A stretch of 64,000 nt of DNA from assembly GCA_022579005.1 (NCBI GenBank), contig MU401592.1, positions 1-64,000 on the forward strand, read 5' to 3'. The notes beneath the pieces are model-generated. The model searched no databases. It was not told where the DNA came from and saw only the letters and a list, made by a program, of their open reading frames with translations. Made by a program: the position numbers and the translations under genes. This DNA comes from Poronia punctata. Taxonomy: Eukaryota; Ascomycota; Sordariomycetes; Xylariales; Xylariaceae. This document shows, in pieces, positions 36,925 to 50,400 of the stretch; position 1 is the first letter of the stretch, and each line of letters starts with the position of its first letter.

Positions 36925-38013
36925 ATCGTCTAAGTCGTATCATGGTAGCCTGCAGATAAGTCGGGAGAGAGTAATGTCTCACGGTTTCCATTTTGATAGA
37001 TGGTACCTAGATAGTATGGGGGTACTCGGGTCATTTGGAAGATATTTCTACCTCTCCAAGTACCACATGTACTCCATCCTTTGTAAAGTCTATAGACAGA
37101 ATTATCAACGGTGTTAGAACGAGCAAGATGAGAAAAAAAAAAAAGATGTGCTGCTATATCTGACCGGTAAGCAATAACTGGGTGAGTTCTGCTCATGCAA
37201 CTATTACTATCGTCAGTGCATAGCGTTAGACTTTAGTATACCCATGTTCTCATCGACCAAAAAAGTTTACCGTTGATTCCGCCCAGACATCGTAAATAAC
37301 AACCGCATCTACTTTAACAAACGCATATGCATATTACCCATTAATATGTCGGGAGTTGCAAAGACTATTGATATTAGTCTACAAGCGGCATTCGGGCAAT
37401 TATATGACAGCCTGACTTCCCCAACTTTTCTGTCCCAAAAAAGTAAACTCCACGTTTCTTATACGAGCCGAGGAATATGCCCAGTCCGCCCTACGGCTGC
37501 CTCGGTCACCTCGGGGTGGGCTGAACCCCAGATCGACGCCAGGAGGGGTAAGCCCAAGCCAGCCAAGATCCACCATACTCCCCAATTAGGTATCCATCGC
37601 AGAACTTCCCTCGTCATGACGTTTTTTCTAGGGCTGATGAAGCTCGAGATGTGCGCTTGTCAAGCGTTAATTCCTAGGCTGTGTATGTACGTGTACGATC
37701 AAATGTAGGATGAGGGGAGGGGACAGCAGGGGAGGCATGGACAACACTATCTTTTCACAGTTCGTGTCTCCTCCCCTCCGAGGCCATAATCTAGTCTACC
37801 TGTATTTGCGCTGGTATATGAAAGGAGGTATGGGAGCAGCTGCCCAAAGATATCTGGCTTCCCGGGAAGTCCAACTAGTTGGAATTCATGAGCCCTAGAA
37901 TTCGGATATTATCAAGAGGAGAATAGAAGATTTACAGCCAAAGGGGAGAAAGGATAATCACCCCCGACATTATATCTTTCTCTCTCAATCTTCTTGTTCC
38001 ATTTCCCTTCGTC
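36925..38013. other. Intergenic, dioxygenase to MpaB-like gene
   Basis: I find no supported gene. Open frames of 100-120 codons here (36815-37117, 37346-37708) have no domain, and the first overlaps the end of the dioxygenase coding sequence in another frame. The last 60 bases before 38014 are CT-rich (TTTCTCTCTCAATCTTCTTG), which is typical of fungal promoters. Confidence 0.55.
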
Positions 38014-39556
38014 ATGTCGATGCTCCCGCTTCCACCGTTACCGAAAAACCTCAAGTTGAAGGACCCGCGTGTTTTTGTCCCCGGTGCCGCGCTCTGCTAT
38101 CTTTTGCTTGTGCGAATATTGCGTTATAGAAGGCGGGATGGCTTGATCAAGACCTACAAGCGCCGACATGGGGTGTATACTAGGGATTCCCTGTCAGAGA
38201 TGAGCCTCGACGAGGCGTGGGTGATACTAAAACAGTTGACGGAGCAGGAGTTCCCCAGTATCTTTCTCATTTCCGTCTTCTTCGCCCTCTTCAAGGTTCG
38301 TCTGTCCATCTCCCGTTAATTAGACGAGAGGAAGACATGGCTTACAGGTGTATATGAGGCCAACAGACATACGGCATCCCTTCCATCAGCCGCTTATTAG
38401 CGGCAACGGGCCAACTCGCCGGCAACACGGCGTCAAAGCGTGCGTCCGACACAGGGGTACTCATCGCCGAGTTCCTGTTAAACCCGCCCGACTCCGCCCG
38501 GAAATTTGAAGGAATGGCCCGGATGAACTATCTCCACCAACGATATCGGGAGGCCGGCAAAATCACGGACCCTGACCTGCTTTACACCCTCAGTCTTTTT
38601 GCTTTAGAGCCGATACGTTGGGCAAATCGACACGACTGGCGAAAGCTCACGGATTTGGAGCGGACCGCTATGGCTGTTTTCTGGCGAGACGTGGGCGAGC
38701 AGATGGAGATTCCGTACGATATGCTTGAGCCGTATATGGGAGAGCGGAGGGATGCGCTGGACTGGTTGGAAGCTATTGACCAGTGGAGCCTGAAATATGA
38801 GGAGAACGAAAGTATGTCCACCTCTCCCTTTTTATTCCCGGTGGTCAGGCCTGTTGTTCCCCGCGTCGAACTTCCATTGGGGTGGGTGCGAGCTCTTTAC
38901 TGATACCTAATCATGCACAGTGGTCCCGGCGGATTCGAATGAGAAACTTGCTTGGGGTACATTGAACGTGCTGATGTACAACACACCCAATAAGCTGCGA
39001 GGGTTTATGTTGGGAATGGTCAGCACTTTGATGGAAGACCGACTACGGGTGGCAATGAGGTGTGTTGAAACCCTCTCCGTCATGTTGATAGAAGAGAGAC
39101 CTCTGCTAATGTGCAAGCTCATCTAGAATCGAGAAGCCAGGTCTGATCCACAAGAGCGTCGTTTATTCGTTTCTCACACTCCGGGCGTGGATTGTCAGAT
39201 ACCTTCATCCGCCGAGACCTTGGTTCCTACGAAACCGGTTATTTACGGACAAGCCGGATCCGAAGACGGGCAAGTACTATGCGTATACATATGTGGCGCA
39301 TCCGTGGTACGTGAAGCCGACTTTCTGGTCCCGGTGGAACCCGGAAGCGTTGCGGACGCGTTTCCTGTGGGGCGGAAATCTCCCGGGAGATCCCGTATAC
39401 CATCCCGAAGGCTATAGCATCGAGGATCTGGGACCGGACTATCAAAAGGGGAAAGGGCAAGAAGAAATAGAGAAGAATAAGGCACAACTGATGGAAAGAT
39501 GGAGGTCTCAGAATGCCCAGAAAGGGGGCTGCCCTATGTCTGTTTTCCGTGTCTAA
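38014..39556 (+). CDS. MpaB / rubber-oxygenase-like, ER membrane oxygenase
   Basis: This protein belongs to the DUF2236-type family that includes MpaB, the ER-bound oxygenase that shortens the farnesyl chain in mycophenolic-acid biosynthesis, and bacterial latex-clearing protein, a haem oxygenase. Four exons (38014-38295, 38367-38811, 38921-39059, 39127-39556; introns of 71, 109 and 67 bp) give 431 residues. One N-terminal membrane helix (VFVPGAALCYLLLVRIL) is followed by a basic patch. Family words are clear: RMNYLHQRY, LYTLSLFALEPIRWANRHDW, ERTAMAVFWRDVGEQMEIPY, ALDWLEAIDQWSLKYEEN, then VPADSNEKLA and NTPNKLRGF. The second exon begins at 38367, because the nearer acceptor at 38347 breaks the frame. 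Most fungal members are uncharacterised, so the substrate is unknown. It is third in a same-strand run after the SDR and the dioxygenase. Confidence 0.9.
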
Positions 39557-40905
39557 TGATCATTTCGGTAATAAAATTCATCATGAATGTCTATAACCTT
39601 TTGGCTCACACCTTAATGTAGCGTATGTGACGACGTAGCTCCGTCACCGATATACTCGTATGTCTTACCGTCCAAGGTTTGACGGGAAGGAGCAAATCTG
39701 AACCGGTAGATTGTCATAAAAAGGATTGGCCAAGTTGACATCGTCCCATGTCCCTTGGGAGGCCGGGGTCGCCGCTACGGAGCATTCCCCGAGACGTCAT
39801 AAATGTAAAGAAGCATGCCGATTCTCTCAAGGTCTCGTTCAGGCGGAATAAGGGGAGCGAACACACAAACGAGGTCAATCCATAGTCGCCCTGTCGCCGC
39901 TGCCGTGTGAGACTAAGTTTAGGCCGCTCTTTCCTCTTTGCCCAGGGTAAAGCGTACTAGTTTCTACACCGTATCCCATATTCTAACTTCTGCCAATGTC
40001 AGTCGGCTGTTGTTCGAAGGCTAGAAGTATCACCAACCAAAAAGAACAATAAAATCAAATACAATCCAAAAGGTAGAGTTAGAACTTGTTAATATAGTAC
40101 AACATTGAGAGAGTTGGAGACCTAAAAATAGTAAACGAATGGGAAAGGGCCAGGTTGACAGGTGGTTATTTGGGCAAGTTCCTGTGGATCGCGATCCGAT
40201 ACCTATTGCACCATTTTATTTCTGCACCTCCATAGGTGCATAGATAGACGGATGCTACCTACCTAATCGGTGAGGACCGTGACCACCGTCGTTGATACAA
40301 TGTCTCGATGAGGACGCTTCAAATTTTGATAAGGCGGCCTATTGTTTCCCTCACCTGCAAAGGCAGAAGATTTTTTCGGTTCTTTGCTCCGGTCAGGAAT
40401 CCGGCGAGAAGCTCTGACCTGATGAAATAAAGTAGAAACAGGGCTCTTGTTTTACTTGAGGTTATAGTTATGGCGTCACATAATGCCTTAACCAACTCGA
40501 ACAAGCTGGCGGCCCGGAGTTATCGGTGTGGGCTAAACCGTTTAGGCTGGAGAATCCGATAAATTGCCTGCTCGAGTGGAGCCGCCATTGAGCTATGTTC
40601 CCGCCATCTTCCGAAGAAGGCCAATCAGAAGTCCGGATAAAAATTTGTTAAATGCATATTTTTCCTCTTGGCGCAGGCTAGAGCCGAATCAAGCCCAGTC
40701 TTCGTTCCCGTCTCCCGTTGCCCTTTTATCAGTTCCCGAGAAAAAGCCTCAGCAACCATTATTTTCTCCCTGCCAATCCATCCATCAACCATCTGTATAA
40801 ACATTAATTAGACGGCATCGTACTTTCGGGTCGACTTCCTCTTAATATTCCAAGGCGGTCTATTTCTCCCTCTCTCCACTCCATACTTTTACCACTCCCT
40901 TCACA
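39557..40905. other. Intergenic, promoter of phosphate carrier
   Basis: I see no gene. The final 50 bases before the carrier ATG are pyrimidine-rich (CTCCCTCTCTCCACTCC) and end CTTCACAATG, the usual leader of a strongly expressed ascomycete gene. Confidence 0.6.
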
Positions 40906-42095
40906 ATGTCTGCCGCCGTTGACAAGGTCGATGCCGCCGCCCGCGCGGCTGCTGCCAATGCCCCTGGCCAGCTGAGCGGTGTCCAGCTCTACTCCAGATT
41001 CGCCCTTGCCGGTGCCGTCTGCTGCTCCGTCACCCACGGTGCTCTGACTCCCGTCGATGTGTACGTCCCATATCTGCTCCCCAACCCTGACATTGTACCG
41101 CCACGCTAGAGTTGCCGCTTCATCTACCTATGACGCCAATTATCGCCGAAACGCCAGATGAACATACCAATTGATGCGCATTTCTCGACTTGTCCAACTA
41201 ACGGGCCGTGTTTTAAAACAGCGTCAAGACGAGAATCCAGCTTGACCCCGTCACATACAACCGCGGTCTGATCGGTGGCTTCCGTCAGGTCATCGCCAAG
41301 GAGGGTGCTGGTGCTCTGTTGACCGGTATTGGCCCTACCTTTGCCGGTTACTTCCTTCAGGGTGCTTTCAAGTTCGGTGGTTATGAGTTATTCAAGCAGC
41401 AGTGCATCAACGTTGTTGGTATCGAGAATGCCTCCAACTACCGAACTGGTGTATATCTGGCTTCTTCCGCCGCCGCCGAGTTCTTCGCCGATATTGCCCT
41501 TTGCCCTCTCGAGGCCACCCGTATCCGTCTCGTCTCTGAGCCCACATACGCCAATGGTCTGATTGGTGGCTTCACCAAGATCCTCAAGCAGGAGGGTGTT
41601 GGTGCTTTCTACGCCGGTTTCGGCCCTATCCTGTTCAAGCAGTAAGTCTTCCCTGATAACCTCTATACGCGCCCCCGCATGTGAAGCCGCTTACTCACAT
41701 GGTCGCAAAGGGTTCCCTACACGATGGCCAAGTTCGTCGTCTACGAAAAGGTCGCCGAGGCCGTCTACCGCAAGTTCCCCAAGAAGGACATGTCCGATGG
41801 CCTGCAGACCACTGTCAACCTGGGCTCTGGTCTGATTGCTGGTTTCGCCGCTGCCCTCGTTTCCCAGCCTGCCGACACCATGCTTTCCAAGATCAACAAG
41901 AGCAAGGGTGCGCCCGGTGAGGGTACCACCGCTCGTCTGATCAAGATCGCCAAGGAGCTTGGCTTCCGGGGATCTTACAGCGGTATCGGTGCCCGTCTCT
42001 TCATGGTTGGTACCTTGACTGCCGGTCAGTTCGCCATCTACGGTGACATCAAGAAGGCTCTTGGTGCCACTGGCGGTGTAGAGATCTCTAAATAA
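40906..42095 (+). CDS. MIR1: Mitochondrial phosphate carrier
   Basis: This inner-membrane carrier brings phosphate, with a proton, into the mitochondrial matrix for ATP synthesis. Three exons (40906-41060, 41222-41641, 41711-42095; introns of 161 and 69 bp) give 319 residues. Three carrier repeats of about 95 residues each hold the signature: [13 protein letters not shown] (repeat 1, Pro49 to Lys54), [13 protein letters not shown] (repeat 2), and a relaxed [12 protein letters not shown] (repeat 3), which is typical of phosphate carriers. Other family words are [38 protein letters not shown] read across the second intron with Y before AGFGP, and [20 protein letters not shown]. The first intron falls inside the first signature. 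Codons end mostly in C, which suggests high expression. The Ala-rich N-terminus is short and no cleaved presequence is obvious. Confidence 0.96.
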
Positions 42096-44973
42096 GCGGT
42101 GACCAATATTGGTCGAGCTTGGAGAGCAGAGGTGTGATGGTTGATGGACTTTTAATACTGGATAAGTTGTGGTAACCTTTGATTGCATCAGCATCGCGCT
42201 GGTTACTCACGTTATCGCCAGCCAAGATGCCTTTCGCACAAAGGACCTGGCCACTGGTGTTTTTCGAGCAGCTCGGTATATACCCCAGTGATGCTGCTTT
42301 TTTCCTTTGTTTACATTAGAATGGGCGGCACCGGACTGGATCTACGGGTATCTCCGGTGGTGTCAAACAAAAAGCTTGGGGGCTTGTGGGCCATAATAAT
42401 GGCTTCATGATTCCTACGATCCTGTTTGCTGTGGATGCATGTGACATAGATACAGAAAAGCATCTAGAGGCAGAAGATGGCACTACTTAATGGGTGTTGT
42501 ACAATAAATAGACTGGGTTTTCAGTGTATCCTCGACTTTCTTGACAATGTATAACTGATATTCCGAGTTCAAGGTTAAAACTATACCTACTCATATGCAT
42601 TAACAGGACTGCCGATCGTCGACCAGAGATCACTGTAATTGCGGGCCGACAAATTCGCAAATGGGTGTACAATGTATCACGACAGGTGATAGTGGAACGC
42701 AGTCATTTCAGCTGCGCAAGACCTTCCAGCTGTGATATAAAAATTGTAAATTACACTTATTACCAAATAAACGTATGGTAATTCTAACTGCAATACCATC
42801 CATCTATAGTTTGCACTCCCGGCTGGAAGCAGGATGAATAGACTAGACAATGTTGCTGTCTAGCGTACTCTTATGACAACAATACAAAGGGAGAACTCAT
42901 AACAGACAACACCCCCGGACGGACCTTTACAAGGCCGGTCCGCACCCGAGCCGGGGTTCCCGAGTTTACATCCCGAGTTTTTTCTATCCCCGGAAAAAAT
43001 TAATACCTCGGAGATCACACCGCTGCGGCTTGTACATTACGCGATCTCCTTTGCTTCGAGGCCGTATAGTTCAACTTCTCCAAACGATAGTCTCGACTGC
43101 CAAGATAGGGTGCTGGTTATCATTTTCCTGCCTACCTCCTTCACAACCTCTAGGAATTGGTGGGTTAAAACTTAGATATGGTGCCCTTTGGTAGGACGCT
43201 ATCTAGGTGTATATTTGTACCTTGTACGTCCAGTGGATAGAATTGACCTAGAATAAGTCGATATAGGTACGGGCAATCCATGGATCTCACACATCTTACA
43301 TCACATCCGGTAGGTCAGGCCTTCTTTGTAGAATTGAAAGTGCGGGGTTCGTTGCTTGCATATAATTACTACGCTGCACACGTTTCCCCCGTCTTATACT
43401 GTTGCCAAGGTCCTTACCTTATGTTGGAGTAACGATCATTTTCAGGGCAGGGTGTCCCAAGACTTTTTTGCGTGAGGGGATCTTCAGAGTAGATAGGTTT
43501 GCAAGATCAAGATTGGATCGATCATCGATCATGCAAGAAATCTTTAGTTTGGACTTATGTATACGGATGGTACAGAATAGATGTGCGGAGGAGGCTCAAC
43601 TAGGTACGCCTTTAATAACCGATGATGAGGATATATACCAGCAGTGTGTCTGTCGCAAATATCGAGCCGCATATTCGCATACCCTCCATGCCGGGGTCAC
43701 CGACTGCCTATGGCAGAGACAATTGAAAGGATAGGAATACAGGATCGCATATAATTGATATGTACAACCGACAGGGGCATTGGATGACGGCAGGAATATA
43801 TACCTGGGGTGAGGGAGAACACTTGAACCAATAATAATTGTCCGGGCAAGATGAGGGTGGGTATATAACGAATGAGATGTCTCGAAACCGAAAGCACATC
43901 TCGGGTTAATTGCGGCCTTCTCGCTTCCCATGTGCCCGAAAACTCTCACTCTCAACAGCCGATTGCCCTTTTTCTCGCTTTTTAGCTCACCCCCAGTTTC
44001 CTCCCCCACACCGGACTAGGCTAGTGGGAAAAGCGTTGCGAACCCCAGGAAATTCCCCAGCTATTGTTACCTTGATGATAACCCACAAACAACGACTAAA
44101 AAATGGACTAATAATAACGGCTGGTTGGCGTTCCAAGATGTTGAAAATGGGTAGATGATTGATGGGGATTGGATACGGAAATAAAGCACATATCTTTGAT
44201 TTACTAGTCTGGTGATAGGTACAAGGTAATTATGTTTCTGTGTGAGGGGTGAAGGAAGGTACCTTTATACATTTTGCGAAACGGAGACTAGCGGGGCAAT
44301 CCTCTTAAACACATCTTCGTGACAGAACTTCTACATTTAAAACCCAGACCCATGAAACTTGGAAGTATAGCATAATATCTGCAATTGGAGTCTTTTATAA
44401 TACAGTTTGATGCCGTGAACAAACCTTTTGTAAATATTATAGCGCGCATACATAATCTTCTAGGTATGCTCTGTCTGCTCTGTCTGCTCTGTCTGCTCTT
44501 TCCAGCATTCAAGCAGGCAGGTACACATTCACCTACTAAATAGCGTAGGTATTAATCTACATCTAGTCTAGTCTAGCATGTCTAGCTTGCAAATGCGAGA
44601 GTAGTCCAGGGTCCTGTCCAAGGGTCTCATGTACATCCCGATATACTTGCAAAAAATAGAGATTCGGCGTGCGGATCACAAGCAATCGCGTGCGTGTACC
44701 ACTCCTCCACATATGCATGATACCCAGTCACCTTGAGAGGGTATCCATTCCATTGCTTCTCGAATTTCTCTTAAATAAATGCTGTGTACCTCTCTAGTCT
44801 AATCCTCTCTATACCTCTCCCACCCTCTTGAATCTTCTCCTCACTACCGTAGTTCATCATCTCCGCACATGGATTGTGGGAGAGTTGAGTGAGTCGGCCG
44901 CTTGCTTTTACCTGACAAAAACTCGGACTATTCTTCCCCCAGTCGCGTAAACTGCCGACTGAACCTTTCGACA
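42096..44973. other. Gene-free stretch, 2.9 kb
   Basis: I find no supported gene on either strand. Visible items are a GC-rich imperfect palindrome near 42914-42942 (GGACGGACC/GGCCGGTCC) and a 9-bp minisatellite (TGCTCTGTC, nearly four copies) at 44467-44499. The 137-codon minus frame at 43596-44009 shows no domain. The last few hundred bases serve as upstream sequence of the MFS gene. Confidence 0.55.
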
Positions 44974-46808
44974 ATGGGCTTCAAGGAGTTTATGGCGCGG
45001 CGGTCGCTCAAGGCCAAGGACAGCAAGCGTACCAAGGCAGCCGAGCTTGGACTGCGGGAATCCATCTACCCGATTGCCCTCGTCACCATTCTCTTCTTTC
45101 TCTGGGGCTTCTCTTACGGGTTGCTCGATACCCTGAATGTGAGTAGTTTGATTTGCGCGCAAGTGGCTTTGACTGTCGTTGGCTGGTCGGGGTCTGTGTG
45201 TGTGTGGGGGTGTGTGACCTCTAGCTCTTGGAGACGGGGTACGGAGACAAGCCCGGAGACGACACGACAGGCCCCAACCAATAAAGCGACAAATTGCAGC
45301 CAACAACATTTCGCTTACCAAGACATGACAGAAACATTTTCAGAATACTCTACACATCACCAAGTCGAGATCGGCTGGTCTTCAAGGAGCATACTTTGGG
45401 TTTGTCATGTCCCGTCCTGGACTCCCGGCCCCACGGAGAAATGCTTTCGTCATCTAACGCCATCTTCTTAGCGCATACCCGCTCGCATCTCTCGGCCATG
45501 CCAACTGGATCCTGAGACATTATGGCTACAGAGCTACATTTATCTGGGGCCTCTGCTTATACGGTATGTCGCGGTGCGCATGGTTGTCATCATGTTCGGC
45601 GAGACCGGCTAAACAAAACATTTACTTACTTACCTGCTTACTTCCCAGGTATTGGCGCACTCATTGCGATCCCCTGTATCAAGGCGCATTCATTCGCCGG
45701 CTTCGTAGTGGCCATTGCCGTGGTCGGTAGTGGACTGGGATCCCTCGAGACGGCCGCGAACCCATACATTACCGGTAAGCGCCGATACCACGCGGACGAG
45801 GAGATAGACTGTACCCCTTAACTAACCACGACTCTCCACCTAGTTTGTGGGCCGCCCAAGTACTCCGAGATTCGCCTCAACATCTCCCAGGCCTTTAATG
45901 GAATCGGTACGGTCATCGCCCCTGTGCTGGGCTCGTACGTCTTCTTCACTTTCGACGACGAGACGGCCGTCGAGAATGTTCAATGGGTCTACGTCGCCAT
46001 CGCCATCTTCGTCTTCATCCTCGCAATAGTATTCTTCCTCTCGACGATTCCCGAAATCACCGACGCCGACATGGCCTTCCAGGCAAGCGAGACGCACGCA
46101 AACACCGACGACAAGCCCTTCTGGAAGCAATATCGCCTCTTCCACGCCGCCGCCGCCCAATTCTGTTACACGGGCTCACAGGTAGCCATTGCCTCGTACT
46201 TCATCAACTACGTAAGGGACACTCAGCCGTGGGCGACCGATTCCAGCGCGGCGCGCTTCCTCTCGGGTGCGCAGGGCGCCTTTGCCGTCGGCCGTTTCTT
46301 CGGCTCCTTCCTGATGAACTTTGTCCGTCCTCGCTGGGTCTTCCTCGCCTTCCTGATATGCTGCATCATCTTCATCGGGCCGGCCATCAATCACGGCGGC
46401 TGGACCGGCATGTCGCTTCTCTACGTCGTCCTGTTCTTCGAGTCCATCTGCTTCCCCACCATCGTCGCCTTGGGTATGCGCGGCCTGGGCAAACACACCA
46501 AGAGGGGCTCTGGCTGGATCGTCGCAGGTGTCTCCGGCGGCGCCGTCGTACCGCCTCTGACGGGTGTCGCGGCTGATATTCACGGCACCGGATTGGCCAT
46601 GGTCGTCCCCTTCGTCTTCTTCCTCGGCACGTTGACGTATGCCGTCGCGGTCAACTTTGTCCCCTCTTATAGAGATCCGGCCGACGCTTTCTCCACTACG
46701 GAGATAGGCCTTACTGGTCCCCACGATAGCGTGGATGAAGAAAAGGGCGCATCTGACAAGGCGTCTGATGTGAAATTAGGGGAATCGGAGAAGGCAATTG
46801 CGCAATAG
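44974..46808 (+). CDS. MFS sugar permease, fucose-permease (FucP) type
   Basis: This plasma-membrane transporter of the major facilitator superfamily is related to L-fucose:proton and glucose/galactose symporters; the fungal substrate is not known. Five exons (44974-45138, 45332-45399, 45472-45563, 45649-45774, 45844-46808; introns of 193, 72, 85 and 69 bp) give 471 residues. The first helix is PIALVTILFFLWGFSYGLLDTLN, followed across the first intron by KHFQNTLHITKSRSAGLQGAYFG, the family's usual arrangement. GSGLGSLETAANPYITVCGPP ends the fourth helix region. The C-terminal half has six further hydrophobic segments from about 195 on, including FCYTGSQVAIASYFINYV and GGAVVPPLTGVAAD. The hydrophilic tail is acidic and lysine-rich. 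Three internal exons are only 68-126 bases long, so no single open frame shows the N-terminal half. Confidence 0.9.
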
Positions 46809-47325
46809 TCGGAGAAATGGGCGGTGAATTGGATAAGGATCATGTAGTCGAAAAAGATGATTGACTACTTTCCCACAATGCCTTTAACCGTGTGAGTTCA
46901 TGATAAAAAGTGTGCAGGCCAGTGAGTAGCAGAAGCCTCTCTTTGCCTTTTCGCTGCTATTTAATGTTGTCTGGCTCGTATTATCAGGAGATCCTGCCCA
47001 CCATCCTGCAGAGTTCGAGCCATGCTCCGAGATGAGAACTTCAACTCTCAGACTGGGACGTAAGAAGACCAAAGACTACAACCTGCTAGGTAACCTTTAT
47101 GAATGATTGTCTCGACGCCATATATGTCTTGGTAAGTAATGCGGAACTTTATATGAGTGAAAAAAAAGCGAAATTTTTCACATGGAATAAAAAGGAGTAA
47201 AACTAAGTAAGCCAAACAGTGTGTAAGCAGGCAGCAGACAAATAGACAACACTCACCATTGACTTGAATCATTTCCCCATGATCAGACGAGGGCGTCAGG
47301 TGAAAGGGGCTGTTTTGATAAGAAC

Positions 47326-47329
<4 letters not shown>

Positions 47330-47365
<36 letters not shown>

Positions 47366-47404
47366 CTCTCTCTCTCTCTCGCTCTCTCTCTCTCTCTCGC
47401 TCTC

Positions 47405-47452
<48 letters not shown>
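47330..47452. repeat. Compound microsatellite (CT)n(TG)n
   Basis: A long CT run is broken at regular intervals by single CG steps (TCGCTC), about every 18-20 bases, and then changes to TG repeats. Read on the minus strand it gives a false Arg/Glu-rich open frame of 193 codons (47048-47629). Confidence 0.95.
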
Positions 47453-47453
<1 letters not shown>

Positions 47454-50400
47454 TTGTGCTGTTGCTTCTTCTCAAACCGATCGACAGACGGAGACAATAC
47501 GACTGAAGATGCAGGTTCAACTACCACACCTGGACTAACATATGACCTGACAACAACAGGCTTTCTCTTGCCCTTTTCCCCTTGGATGATGGGTCGCGAA
47601 CCGCCATAATCAAGGTAATCTGCTCGCACCCGAGTTTAATACCTACCTATCCAACTTAGTTTATGGGTGGTGTACCTATTTCTCTGGCTAAAGGAACGGA
47701 ACCTCAATCACACCTTTATCGATGTGATTGGAAGCCAAATAAATAGGTACCTTATTCATTATGGCAAGTAAATGTGTGTGAACAATAAAGGTGGCAGGGC
47801 ACGACTCACGAGTCGTAAAAGTTCTTGCTCTTCAATTACCTACCTAGGTACCTCACCTACTTCTTCAGGGGCCAGTCAGTCAGCACCCCCTTTATCATGC
47901 TCCCGCAAAGCCAGTCATTCAAGTATAATTAGGCTTTAGAAATGGCAGCTATCGACAATCGTAGTGCTGTGCTATTCTCGGTTGTGTATTATCAAGACTG
48001 TTGTCACTGTTAATATCAGCTAAGGTAGGTTTAGTAGGTTCCTCTTTCCCTTTAAGCAGCAAGGGGAAACCCACTACCTACTGCTTTTCCAGAGAGGCCG
48101 GACCCCAGACGAAGCGGCACCACAGTTATATGCTAGGAGATGAAAAAGGACTGCAGTAAGGAATCGACAAGATCAACAGAAATCAGAAAAGGGGGAACAA
48201 GAAGAAGAAGAAGAAGGTAGGAGAACGGAAGGAGGAACAGTGACTCCTCCTCGCTCTGACTAGGGCGGCGTTTGACGCCCGGAAATCCGTGGCAGATAGC
48301 ATGACAGGTATCCGTTGAGGAGCTCATCAACACTCGACTCCGTGAGCTCACTCCATATGTTTAATGGTATCTTTAGGTTCCTCCACTTCTGACAAAGCTA
48401 ATACTGGATATGCGGTATACCTACCTGTGCAGGCGATGGTCTTCTCTTTGGCGATTGCGAAGCCTGTGCCAAGGGCAAAATGCATCGTCATGTAATAAGG
48501 CTCTCAAGAGCTCGCTGTACGGAATCCAGGTCTACGGCTTGCTACCTATTTATTGCCTTTCACAACTCCGAATGGGATCAAGGAACAAACAGACCAACTT
48601 CAGCTTCTTCTTATGGAGAGGTGGGGTAGGGTGATCAGATATAATTCCTCGAGCATCTATCGTTGTCTGGAACGTTTTAACTAATAAAGTGATTTCTGGT
48701 AGAGAGGTCATCTTCGACGAGAAAGCTATCTTTATGGGTAGCCTCGCAGAGATAAAAGGTGACGTTGCGCAAGTAAAGGGAGATGAGCTGGCTACGTTGT
48801 TAACGCAAGTTACCCTTCTAACTACTGTCTCCTAGACTAGGTAAGAACTGAATCATATGATGATTAAGAGGACGCTGTTCTGGTTAATGCGGAAAAAAAT
48901 CCTGAAAGCAGAAGCTTTGGAGGTGCGAGATGGGGAGACCGTTGATATCAAGACCAGTTGTGATGCGGGAAAGGCAACAAGGACCGGTCACCCCTATACC
49001 ACTACTTCATTTCTCCCTACTTATGACAACATATCCAATATACTTCGAGTGTCTCATTATTGGAGACAAAAGGATACACAAGCATGACCTGTCTCCGGAG
49101 TCCCGGATAGTAGAACGGAGGGCCGGCAGCTACGAAATGTACCTAACCCGCACAACCGGTAGCCTTGCTTTACGGTTACGATACATCAGCATACCTTCTC
49201 GTACCGAGTTCCTAATGATATTGCATCTATACTATAGTACGTGCCATCTCCAACCAGCCAGCCGCCCCTGGGAAAAACGTACGAGACGAGACGGTAGCTT
49301 CACGAGTCATGACTATCTAGGTTTCTATATCTCTTCGGCCTCCGCCCCCCTCAGCGACATCACGGAGACAACAGATACATACACGGATAAAGGCATCACT
49401 CACATAAGAAAACAAGGCTCCTAACCTAGAAGTCCGCCGACTTCCCCAGATCCATCCTTTACACATTGCCCACGCTACTATCTACTGTGATCTGTCTACT
49501 GCTACTATAGGTATCTCAAGGAAGCGGTCTGCCTCGAACTTAGGCTAACACCTACCATATTGGAGAATGGTGAAGAAACAAAAGACCATCCCAAGCGGTG
49601 TACGCCAGCCGCCAGCGCCTTGGTGAATCAGAAAGTTTTCTCAGCTCCAAATTTTTTCGAAAGAAGAACTAGCAACTCAAACTATACTCATACTCGTAGT
49701 TTCAAGACGAGTTGCTTTCCTCTTCTGAGACGGACAGTGGTATGAACCAATCCTCTTTCCTGTCCACCCTCTCTCTCTCTCTCGCGTTTTACTTTCCAGC
49801 TAGGTAGTCGGTCAGTCACGTCAACCAAAGATCGTCGTTGTCAATCTCGGTCAGCCCCGATCAATGCTGGCTGGGCATCGACTAACGCCGCCTCATTTTT
49901 TATTTTTTCTTTCATCTTCTTTCTTGGATGGCCTTTTTTTTTGGGCTTTTCATTTCCGGAAGTTTGGGTCTGAAAGGAATTAGGTAGTATAACTAATGAC
50001 CTTAACCTATACCAGATCAAAATCTTCCCGACCGTCTCCTTCAAAGATGGCTATCGTACCGAACCTAACCTACAAACGCACTAGGCACTACCGACATTAA
50101 GGAAGAGCTTGCGAAGACCAAGCTCGATCTACTAGTTTTGAAGGGGGGGTTAAGAAAGGGAAAACGATGCGAAACTAAATTTAAACTAAGTTTTTCTTTT
50201 TTCTTTTTCCCCGGTTCCATTCCTCTGGGAATGAAAAATGACAGGCACTAGGTTAGCTTAGTTACGAGTAGGTCTGTATTAAATCTTCAGATCGTCTCCC
50301 AAGAGAAAGGAAAGAAAAAGCAAAAAAAGGGTTTCAAGTAGGTAGCTTGTTTCCCGACAAGACAGTTAGGTATCGTAGTTCGCGAAGCTATCTATCTATC

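Noticed and set aside
42914..42942. GC-rich palindrome as a regulatory operator
   Set aside because: The two halves are imperfect and no gene start lies near enough to support a specific site.
45139..45331. Possibility that the MFS gene is frameshifted
   Set aside because: The broken frames are explained by four short introns with good donors and acceptors; the spliced model closes in frame and restores the helix order.
47048..47629. 193-codon Arg/Glu-rich minus frame
   Set aside because: It is the CT microsatellite read on the other strand; no domain outside it.
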